This document shows positions 1 to 5,487 of a DNA stretch of 5,487 nucleotides, in pieces (the first letter of the stretch is position 1; every line of letters starts with the position of its first letter). Made by a program: the position numbers and the translations under genes. Origin of the DNA: Armatimonadota bacterium (GTDB lineage Bacteria; Armatimonadota; SYMT01). Below the pieces are notes generated by a model. The model was not told the DNA's origin. It did no database searches and saw nothing but the letters and a program-made list of their open reading frames with translations. The stretch is taken from the NCBI GenBank assembly GCA_020696885.1, contig JAJFMS010000301.1:1-5487 (forward strand). The letters are read 5' to 3'.

Positions 1-90
1 GAGATCGTCTTCGCGCCCTGGGGCACTCTAGGTAAACCGTATCAGACAGAACGTCCGCAGGGAATCCGCCTGGTTGCGCCGCTGCGGTAG
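1..90 (+). CDS. C-terminal end of an unidentified plus-strand gene (5' part outside the window)
   Basis: Plus-strand frame 1 is open from the window edge to a TAG at 88-90 and gives 29 residues, including EIVFAPWGTLGKPY near the start and ending GIRLVAPLR. The other two plus frames hit stops within the first 35 bases. About two thirds of its codons end in G or C, which fits a real gene in this genome. The stop codon overlaps the base of a strong hairpin (89-117) that would suit transcription termination. The gene would converge on bamA, with 50 bases between the two stop codons. I do not recognise the family, and 29 residues are too few to assign a function. A chance open frame is possible. 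Confidence 0.45.
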   Translation, partial: EIVFAPWGTLGKPYQTERPQGIRLVAPLR

Positions 91-117
91 CCGGGAGCGG
101 AGAACCCGCTCCCGGCT
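89..117. terminator. Perfect 12-bp hairpin between convergent genes, probable shared terminator
   Basis: Bases 89-100 (AGCCGGGAGCGG) are exactly complementary to 106-117 around a five-base loop at 101-105. The stem is very GC-rich. On the plus strand it is followed by TTACATTAT, a weak T-rich tail. On the minus strand there is no T-run. It sits 23 bases past the bamA stop and overlaps the stop of the plus-strand frame, so it best fits an intrinsic terminator of the plus-strand gene. It may also block or protect the 3' end of the bamA transcript. Confidence 0.7.
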
Positions 118-140
118 TACATTATCGGCAGCTCGCCGCG

Positions 141-2012
141 TTAGAACGCGTGGCCGATGCTGAAGTGGCTGCGGCCGCCTTCTTCGCCGTAGCCGAAGTC
201 AAACCGGATCGGTCCGATCGGCGTGGCCACTCGCAGTCCGAGACCCACCGAAGCGTAGGGCCGGATGCCGTCGTGCTGCTGGAAGTCGGTGCGCAGGCGC
301 TTGGTCTGGAACTGGAACGCGCTGTTGGAGTTGAACGCGTCGCCGACGTCCACGAAGAGCACGCCCACGATGCGGTTGAGTAGCGGCCTGCGGTATTCTA
401 CGCTAGCCACGTACATCGTGTTCCCCCAGAACCGGTCTTCCAGGTAGCCGCGGACCGTTTCCGCGCCACCCACGAAGAACTGCTCGAAGAACGGCACGTC
501 GCCGACCACGTGGCCCGCCATCAGGCGCAGCGCGAGCACCGGGATCTTCTGGGACTCCTGCTCTCGCTCCGGCTCCTTGGTCGCTTTCAGCTTCTTCAGG
601 CCGATGTACTTCCGGGTGTCCAGGATGTACTTGTTGAAGAAGCTGGTGGTGAACGACTCGCCGCTCTTCGCATCCAGGGAGGCGTGGCCGATCTCCGTGG
701 AGATCCGGCTGAAGCCGCCGCTGGTGGGGTTGTTGGCGTAGTCCCGCGTGTTCCAGGACCGGCTGAGGTTCCCGGCGATGACGGTGCCGTTCTGGCGCGG
801 GAAGTCCACCTTCTTGCCCAGGTCACGCGTGTTGACGTCGTCGTAGCGCATGCCCACGGTAACCGGGAGCTTGAACGGCCGCCCGAAGCTGAGCGCGCCG
901 CCAAAGCGCCGCTCGAAGTAGCGGTTCTGGTTGGAGTTCTGATTCTGGACGAGGTTCCGCGAGAAACGATAGACCAGCTTGTTGTACAGGTCGATCGTCA
1001 TCGAGGTCTTGTCTTTGGTCAGCCACGGCTCGAAGAAGCGGAGCTCGATGCTGGGCTTGCCGTCTGTGCCCCAGGTGCCCATCTCGCCGGAGACGCTGAC
1101 GCCCTGGCCCTTACCGCGGAAGTTCTGGTCCGAAAGCTCCGCCCGGCCGATGAGCCGCTGGCGCGGGCTGTAGCCGGCGCCGACGGACACCTGCCCGGTG
1201 CGCTTCTCGGTGAGCTCCCAGGTGATGGTGACGGTGAGGTTCTCCGCCACTTCCACCACCGGGTTGATCGTCTCGAAGAACCCGAGGTTGCCCAGCGTGC
1301 GGTAGTCTCGCTGGAGCTGCTGCACGTTGTAGAGGGCGTTCGGCTGCAGGGCGAGCTCGCGCTTGACCACGTAGTTCTTGGTCTTGTGCTGCTCTTCCGT
1401 CCGGATGACGTTGTCCTGCTTGTCCTTGATTTCCCGGACCGGCCACTTGATGTTGACGGCGCCGACCTTCAGCTCCTGGACTTCCAGCCGCAGGATGCCG
1501 CGCTCCAGGAAGTCCGCCGAGTCCAGGTTGTGGATGAACCGCACCTGATAGCCCTTGTCGGTGTAGAGCTTGCCCAGGCCGGACACGTCCGCTTCCCAGT
1601 TCACCCGGTTGAAGGTCTTCCCCACCACCGTGTTCTTGACGGCGGCGCGGAGCTGCTCCTGGGTGAAGATGCTGCTGCCGGTGATCTCGAACTCTTTGAC
1701 TTCGGGGAATTCGGAGACGACGAAGACCACGCGCACGCCGTTGCCGGCGGGCTGGCGGAGGACGGCGACGTCCCGGAACCAGCCGAGGTTAAGGATCTGA
1801 ACGCGGTCCCCTTCAAGGCGCTCCAGCGATACCTCGTCGCCGACCTTCGTATTGAGGGCCGTGAGGATCGCCGGCTGGTTGATCTTCTGGTTACCGCGAA
1901 TCTCGATCTCGGTAACTCGAAGCGCCTGCGCCAGGGCGGGCGTCAGCGTGATCGCGAGCACGAGCGCCAGCCAGAAGGCGAACGTCCGCGCGCCGCGGAT
2001 CGGAAAGGTCAT
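141..2012 (-). CDS. bamA: BamA/Omp85-family outer membrane protein assembly factor, three POTRA domains
   Basis: This 623-residue Omp85-family protein folds and inserts beta-barrel proteins in the outer membrane. A signal peptide covers about residues 1-30, with a hydrophobic core FAFWLALVLAITL and a likely cleavage near ALA-QA. Three POTRA-like domains follow at about 31-104, 105-180 and 181-269; repeated signs are the G-N-x-K-I start, LGWFRDV and LGFFETI. The barrel runs from about 270 to 623. It contains the family's VRGY motif at 520-523 (GGAETVRGYLEDRFWG) and ends in the C-terminal phenylalanine typical of outer-membrane barrels. The ATG at 2012 is chosen because the signal peptide begins there and GGGGAGGAG lies upstream. 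E. coli BamA has five POTRAs and TamA has three. With tamB nearby, this protein could serve as BamA, as TamA, or as both; the family assignment is firm and the subtype is not. POTRA3 holds a charged insertion at about 191-213. Confidence 0.93.
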   Translation of the reverse strand: MTFPIRGARTFAFWLALVLAITLTPALAQALRVTEIEIRGNQKINQPAILTALNTKVGDEVSLERLEGDRVQILNLGWFRDVAVLRQPAGNGVRVVFVVSEFPEVKEFEITGSSIFTQEQLRAAVKNTVVGKTFNRVNWEADVSGLGKLYTDKGYQVRFIHNLDSADFLERGILRLEVQELKVGAVNIKWPVREIKDKQDNVIRTEEQHKTKNYVVKRELALQPNALYNVQQLQRDYRTLGNLGFFETINPVVEVAENLTVTITWELTEKRTGQVSVGAGYSPRQRLIGRAELSDQNFRGKGQGVSVSGEMGTWGTDGKPSIELRFFEPWLTKDKTSMTIDLYNKLVYRFSRNLVQNQNSNQNRYFERRFGGALSFGRPFKLPVTVGMRYDDVNTRDLGKKVDFPRQNGTVIAGNLSRSWNTRDYANNPTSGGFSRISTEIGHASLDAKSGESFTTSFFNKYILDTRKYIGLKKLKATKEPEREQESQKIPVLALRLMAGHVVGDVPFFEQFFVGGAETVRGYLEDRFWGNTMYVASVEYRRPLLNRIVGVLFVDVGDAFNSNSAFQFQTKRLRTDFQQHDGIRPYASVGLGLRVATPIGPIRFDFGYGEEGGRSHFSIGHAF

Positions 2013-2021
2013 GAAATCTCG

Positions 2022-2030
2022 CTCCTCCCC
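2022..2030 (-). promoter_or_regulatory. Shine-Dalgarno sequence of bamA
   Basis: On the minus strand this reads GGGGAGGAG and ends nine bases before the ATG at 2012. It is the strongest ribosome-binding site in the window and fixes the bamA start. The sigma-factor start candidates have nothing comparable. Confidence 0.75.
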
Positions 2031-2058
2031 TTGATAGCCAGTGCTTGTTTAGCTTCGT

Positions 2059-2064
2059 ATTATA
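2059..2064 (-). promoter_or_regulatory. -10 box of a probable housekeeping promoter for bamA
   Basis: The minus strand reads TATAAT, a perfect primary-sigma -10 hexamer, in the 90-base gap between the sigma gene and bamA. Transcription would start near 2052 and leave a leader of about 40 bases before the ATG. The -35 side is poor: the best match is TTTCCG with a long 19-base spacer. There is no extended -10 TG. The hexamer lies inside an 11-base palindrome, CGTAT-T-ATACG (2056-2066), that could be an operator or chance. The local AT content stands out in an otherwise GC-rich sequence. bamA probably has its own promoter, even if it is also read through from upstream. Confidence 0.5.
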
Positions 2065-2102
2065 CGTCGTAACGGGGCGACGGCGGAAACCTGGCTTGGC
2101 GC

Positions 2103-2804
2103 CTAGCTCCGCAGGTAAGCGTCTACCTTACGTCGCAGCATCAGCCGGCCGCGGTGGATGCGTGTTTTCACCGCTTCCAGGCTGAGTTTGGTGATCTGGG
2201 CGATCTGCTGGTAGGACATCCCCTGGAGATCGCAAAGCACGATCACCGTGCGGTACTCGTCCGGCAGCGATTGAATCGCCTTCAGGACGTACCGGTAGGT
2301 CTCGTTGCGGATGAGCACTTCCTGGGGCGACTGCTCCCAGTCCGGAATCTCCAACGGGCGGACCGAGTCGTCCTGCCCGCCGTTCGGCGCATCGAGTGAG
2401 GGTCCCTCCACCGTACGCCGTCGATCGCGCTGGCGGAACCGGTTCTTACACTGGTTCAGCGCGATCTGGCACAACCACGTGTGGATCTTACACTCCCCCC
2501 GGAAGGTGGGAAAGCTCTTGTACGCGTTCAGGAACGTCTCCTGGGTGAGATCCTCCGCCTCCTCGCGGTCGCTGATGTGCCGCAGGATGAGGTTGAAGAT
2601 CTTCTTCTCGTACTTGGCGACGATCTCTTCGAAACTGAGCGCGCGGTCTTCGTCGTCAGAGATCACGGTAGTGCTGAGGGGCGGCGGTGGGGTCGGCTCC
2701 GGGTCGGTACGCAGTCGCGGACCAACCAGAGTGGCTTCTCCGGTTCCAGGCACACAGTCGGCAGGCAGCTGCCGCTGATTTGCTGATCGATCTGCTGCGC
2801 CCAT
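2103..2804 (-). CDS. ECF-subfamily RNA polymerase sigma factor (sigma-70 family)
   Basis: This is a group 4 (ECF) sigma factor, which would direct RNA polymerase to a dedicated promoter set. Numbered from the ATG at 2804 (233 residues), region 2 spans about 57-127. It carries the core-binding signature DREEAEDLTQETFLNAY at 79-95 and the -10 recognition helix after FRGECKIHTWL. A variable linker follows at about 128-165. Region 4 spans about 170-226, with LPDEYRTVIVLCDLQGMSY and a helix-turn-helix through QIAQITKLSLEAVKTRIHRGR. The start is uncertain. The only in-frame ATG (2804) gives a 46-residue proline-rich, unconserved-looking extension. A GTG at 2666 would give 187 residues, closer to the usual ECF length, and begins ten residues before the conserved part; a GTG at 2753 is also possible. 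None has a clear Shine-Dalgarno. No anti-sigma gene follows: the next gene is bamA, 90 bases on. Three cysteines (105, 112, 119) are spaced exactly seven apart in region 2. Confidence 0.92.
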   Translation of the reverse strand: MGAADRSANQRQLPADCVPGTGEATLVGPRLRTDPEPTPPPPLSTTVISDDEDRALSFEEIVAKYEKKIFNLILRHISDREEAEDLTQETFLNAYKSFPTFRGECKIHTWLCQIALNQCKNRFRQRDRRRTVEGPSLDAPNGGQDDSVRPLEIPDWEQSPQEVLIRNETYRYVLKAIQSLPDEYRTVIVLCDLQGMSYQQIAQITKLSLEAVKTRIHRGRLMLRRKVDAYLRS

Positions 2805-2834
2805 TCGTTAATGCGACCGGAATCCCCGGCCTAA

Positions 2835-2851
2835 CGCACATCCCTTGTGCG
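2835..2851. repeat. Small inverted repeat upstream of the sigma gene
   Basis: CGCACA (2835-2840) is complementary to TGTGCG (2846-2851) around a five-base loop. On the minus strand the CACA arm can also pair with an upstream TGTG at 2853-2858, so two small hairpins compete. It lies between the tamB stop and the sigma gene. It could be an operator or leader structure, or chance in GC-rich DNA. Confidence 0.3.
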
Positions 2852-2861
2852 GATCACACTC

Positions 2862-2882
2862 CCGGCGCGGTGGCTGCGCCGG
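2862..2882 (-). terminator. GC-rich hairpin just downstream of tamB, possible terminator or 3'-end stabiliser
   Basis: CCGGCGC (2862-2868) pairs perfectly with GCGCCGG (2876-2882) around a seven-base loop, starting 16 bases after the tamB stop. No T-run follows on the minus strand, so it is not a canonical intrinsic terminator. It could slow polymerase, protect the tamB 3' end, or reduce read-through into the sigma gene. Confidence 0.35.
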
Positions 2883-2898
2883 CTAGCCGTTGGCCGGC

Positions 2899-5487
2899 TC
2901 AAAACGACTTCGTGCCGCTGAAGAAGAGCACTCTTCTGCCGGACGGGTCCTCCTGGCGGTAACCGACGCGGAGCTGCGGAGTGATCCGGTAGTACACCTC
3001 GAACTGCCGCTGGCTGTTTACGTTGCCGAACTCCTGGGTGACGGTGCCGTAGACAGGACCAAAGAGCCGCTTTCCCAGCCGCACGCGAAGAGGCTGTGTG
3101 ATCCCCAGGTCGAGGGAGAGTGTGTTCAGTCCGAGCGCCGACTGTAACACGTCTTCGATGCGACCAGCCAGCGCAGACGTCACGTTGACGGCGAAAGCCT
3201 GCTCGATCTGCCCCCTAAGTGCCTCTACTACATTAGCTCCACTACCACTGAATCCTTCCACTCCAAACTGTTGTCGAATTAATGCCTCAATTTCACGGCT
3301 CGGCAATGGGGGGTCGGTGCGCACGGTGAGCGTGAGCCCGGTGTCGGATCCCACGGCCAGGCCGCTGGCTACACCGGCCTGGCGTAGCCCCACGTCCCCG
3401 CCTCCGCTGCCCGGAGCGCCGCGAATTTCGAAGGTCGTATCGTAATACTCGGCTTCTTCCGCCGCGGCCCGCTGCACCCGGATCGACGTGGTGGCGGCAA
3501 TGTCCACGTAGATCGGCGGCGGCGGCGCCACGCCCAGCTCGCGGGAGCGCCGGTCGTAGGCCACCCGGATCACGCCCTCGGCGTTGCGCAGACGCAGCCC
3601 GGAGAGCAGGAACGAGCCCCGCGTCACGGCCAGATCGCCCGCAATCATCGGCTCGCGGATGGTGTTGGAAGCCAGGAGCGAGCCGTCCACCTTCAGGCGG
3701 AGCTGCGGGTTCCGGAGCCAGACGTCGTCTCCGGTGAAGAGCCGCACGTTCACGCGGGCGTCCAGCGGCACCGTCTTTTCTTCCGGCGTGCCGCGCTCTT
3801 CATAGACGAGCTGGAGCGTGGACTTGTCCAGGCGCACCCCGCCTTCGATGCTGGGGTGCGGCCACTCGCCCCGCACCAGCAATGGCCGGGATTGGCCGGC
3901 CGCGGCCTGGCTGACGGTGTCCAGGGTGCCGGTAAACTGGGAGCCGGTGAACGCTTCGCCCAGCACGGAGCCGAGCTGCTTCTCCACCACGCGGAATCCG
4001 GTCACCGCCAGGCTCAGGTCGAGGCTGGGGGTCGGCTGGCCGTTGATCCCCCGCGCCAGGCGCACGGTGCCGCCGCCCTTGAACTCCCCGCCCTGCGTGC
4101 TCTTGCCCCGGAACTCCGCCACGCGCACCAGGTCTCCGGCCAGCTCCAGCCGGACGTTGAAGTCCTGGATGGCGGTCTGCATGCCGTCGATGCGGAGCGA
4201 GGCGCCGGTAAGGCTGATGCCGCCCGCGTTGCGAGGCTGGACCCCGGTGCCGCCCAGGGTCATCTCGCCCTTCATACGCCCTTCGGTGGCCGCCACCTGC
4301 CGGAACGTCCCCACCAGCGACCGGACGCGCTCCGAGACCTGCCCGCCGCTGGACCGGGCATACTCCTCGGCGTCCGTCGCGAGCCGGGAGAAGACCTTGA
4401 GCGACTGCTCGGGAATCTCCACGCTAAGCCGCCGGGCGGCGGTCCGCGGGATCTCCAGCTCGGGCCAGGAGAGCGGGAGCGATCCGGAGAGCAGCAGCGT
4501 GGCGACTTCCTCCCCTTCCAGGCGTTTCGTGACCTGCGCCTGCGTTACCTGGAGCTGGTCCTTTGCGCCGTCGTACTCCCCGGAAGCCAGGCGGAACTGG
4601 TCGAACGGAATCCCGTTTAGCACCGGGCGCTCCACGTCCACCGAGAAGCGCGCGTGCGGCTCCTGATCGGTGCCGGTGACCTCCGCCTGGAACTCCAGCA
4701 GGCCGTCCAGCGGCTGGAACTGGGCCAGTCGCTCCCGCAGGTCCGCGATCGGGAGGCGGGAAAGGGACCGGAGCGGAACCGCCACGGCCTTGCCGGTCAT
4801 CCGCACCTCGCCGGGCTTGCCGTCGATGCCGCGGATCCGGTAGCCGGTGAGCGTCACCAGCGCCCCGCCTTCTTGGTGGAGGCGGGCCTCGCGGAGCTCC
4901 AGCCGCTCGCCCTGCAGGGTGGCGGCTACGGTCAACTGCGTCGGGGCCTGCTCGGAGCCCGGCGGCGATACCAGGTTCGGAACCCGGAGCGTGGCTTCGA
5001 CGGCGGGCGAAACGGTGCGCGCCAGCAGCACTCGCGCCGCCTCATCCGCCGTGGTGAAGGGGGCCGGACCGCCAACCACGCCGAGGGTGGCGGTGATGTC
5101 CCCGCCTACCGGCACGCGCCATAGTGCCAGCGTCTCCCGCACCTGGTCGGCTTCCGGGCGGCGGTAATAGGGGCTATCCTCCACGAGCTGCCGGGCGACG
5201 CTAATCGGCAGCCGTTCAACGCGCACCACGCCCGCCACCCGCTGCGCAAGCGGCCACTCCTTGGCGGCCGGATCCAGCAGGATCGCCAGGGAGGGCGCGG
5301 TGACGCGGCCGGAGCCGACGCGGCCCGCAAGCCCGGTGACCACCACCGCCTTGGGCGACCAGGCGACCCGGAACGGCTCCACCTCCACGGCGCGCTCGTT
5401 CAACAACAGGTCGCCCAGCTCCACCCGGCCGTCCACCCGGAGGTCTTCCAGGTCGCCCACGATGGTGGCGGTGGCCGTGCGCAGGTT
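2899..5487 (-). CDS. tamB: TamB-family translocation/assembly protein (DUF490), C-terminal part; 5' end outside the window
   Basis: The frame is open from the right edge to a TGA at 2899-2901, giving 862 residues. A GTG at 5460 is internal, since nine more in-frame codons precede it without a stop. TamB proteins are long, beta-strand-rich, inner-membrane-anchored proteins that span the periplasm and work with an Omp85 partner. The N-terminal anchor is not visible. The first ~500 residues are repetitive amphipathic strands of AsmA/TamB type, for example DGLLEFQAEVTGTDQEPHA near 262-280. The C-terminal TamB domain covers about 490-862. It shows IAGDLAVTRGSFLLSGLRL (615-633), TDPPLP (724-729), LGKRLFGPVYG (804-814) and a strand-rich end closing in phenylalanine, all usual for the family. 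E. coli TamB is about 1,259 residues, so several hundred are probably missing here. Codons 728-759 have strikingly AT-ending usage. The sigma gene and bamA follow on the same strand. The family call is firm; substrate and exact partner are unknown. Confidence 0.9.
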   Translation of the reverse strand, partial: NLRTATATIVGDLEDLRVDGRVELGDLLLNERAVEVEPFRVAWSPKAVVVTGLAGRVGSGRVTAPSLAILLDPAAKEWPLAQRVAGVVRVERLPISVARQLVEDSPYYRRPEADQVRETLALWRVPVGGDITATLGVVGGPAPFTTADEAARVLLARTVSPAVEATLRVPNLVSPPGSEQAPTQLTVAATLQGERLELREARLHQEGGALVTLTGYRIRGIDGKPGEVRMTGKAVAVPLRSLSRLPIADLRERLAQFQPLDGLLEFQAEVTGTDQEPHARFSVDVERPVLNGIPFDQFRLASGEYDGAKDQLQVTQAQVTKRLEGEEVATLLLSGSLPLSWPELEIPRTAARRLSVEIPEQSLKVFSRLATDAEEYARSSGGQVSERVRSLVGTFRQVAATEGRMKGEMTLGGTGVQPRNAGGISLTGASLRIDGMQTAIQDFNVRLELAGDLVRVAEFRGKSTQGGEFKGGGTVRLARGINGQPTPSLDLSLAVTGFRVVEKQLGSVLGEAFTGSQFTGTLDTVSQAAAGQSRPLLVRGEWPHPSIEGGVRLDKSTLQLVYEERGTPEEKTVPLDARVNVRLFTGDDVWLRNPQLRLKVDGSLLASNTIREPMIAGDLAVTRGSFLLSGLRLRNAEGVIRVAYDRRSRELGVAPPPPIYVDIAATTSIRVQRAAAEEAEYYDTTFEIRGAPGSGGGDVGLRQAGVASGLAVGSDTGLTLTVRTDPPLPSREIEALIRQQFGVEGFSGSGANVVEALRGQIEQAFAVNVTSALAGRIEDVLQSALGLNTLSLDLGITQPLRVRLGKRLFGPVYGTVTQEFGNVNSQRQFEVYYRITPQLRVGYRQEDPSGRRVLFFSGTKSF

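Noticed and set aside
510..2072. 520-codon plus-strand open frame antisense to bamA
   Set aside because: It mirrors bamA, whose signal peptide, POTRA domains, VRGY motif and terminal Phe are clear. The antisense product is a low-complexity run of Leu/Val/Asp/Glu/Ala, as expected when GC-ending codons suppress stops on the opposite strand.
2719..2747. Possible ECF-type promoter (GGAACC followed by GTC) inside the sigma N-terminal region
   Set aside because: The spacing of about 20 bases is longer than usual for ECF promoters and the -10 side is minimal, so it is mentioned only with the start-site question.
2305..2786. Plus-strand frames of 157 and 101 codons across the sigma gene
   Set aside because: They are antisense to the well-supported sigma domains, have no ribosome-binding site and show no recognisable motifs.
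2656..2841. Minus-strand open frames over the N-terminal part of the sigma gene, including one reading INEWAQQIDQQISGS
   Set aside because: The INEWAQQ frame looks protein-like but has no ATG, GTG or TTG near its beginning after an in-frame TAG and runs into a TGA before the sigma domains. The 61-codon frame is low-complexity. A frameshifted older N-terminus cannot be excluded, but nothing else supports it.
3818..4666. Long plus-strand open frames (282 and 254 codons) antisense to tamB
   Set aside because: They overlap each other in different frames and lie wholly inside tamB. Their products are Arg/Ser/Pro- or Ala/Gly/Arg-rich with no recognisable domain, typical shadows in GC-rich DNA.
5458..5460. 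GTG as the start of tamB
   Set aside because: The frame stays open through nine more codons to the window edge, there is no ribosome-binding site or signal anchor at this point, and TamB proteins are normally longer. The gene is cut by the window.

Overview
The window is a GC-rich stretch from a diderm (outer-membrane-bearing) bacterium. Three genes are read from the minus strand, so from right to left: the C-terminal part of a TamB-family protein (2899 to beyond 5487), an ECF-type sigma factor (about 2103-2804) and a BamA/Omp85-family outer-membrane assembly protein (141-2012). A fourth gene appears to end at 88-90 on the plus strand, converging on bamA. The organism cannot be named from the sequence. 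High GC, a three-POTRA Omp85 protein and a tamB-bamA neighbourhood suggest a diderm outside the classical Proteobacteria, for example an Armatimonadota- or Deinococcota-like lineage. That is a weak inference.

Region by region: 1-90 is the tail of a plus-strand reading frame. Positions 89-117 form a perfect 12-bp hairpin between the two converging genes. Positions 141-2012 are bamA, with a strong Shine-Dalgarno sequence (2022-2030) and a perfect TATAAT -10 box (2059-2064) in the 90-base gap upstream. Positions 2103-2804 are the sigma factor, whose start codon is uncertain. Positions 2805-2898 are a short gap with a GC-rich hairpin just after the tamB stop and a pair of overlapping small hairpins. 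Positions 2899-5487 are tamB, open through the right edge, so its N-terminus and promoter are not visible. No tRNA, rRNA, CRISPR array, insertion sequence or other mobile element was seen.

How the genes fit together: BamA-type proteins fold beta-barrels into the outer membrane. TamB-type proteins are long beta-taco proteins that span the periplasm, work with an Omp85 partner and are linked to outer-membrane protein or lipid transport. Finding both with an ECF sigma factor between them suggests a compact envelope-biogenesis locus, possibly with dedicated transcriptional control. The bamA promoter looks like a housekeeping promoter, however, so control of bamA by the neighbouring sigma factor is not supported by the visible motifs. 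The most unusual local signal is a 96-base, AT-ending codon patch inside tamB (3211-3306), sharply bounded within an otherwise GC-ending gene.
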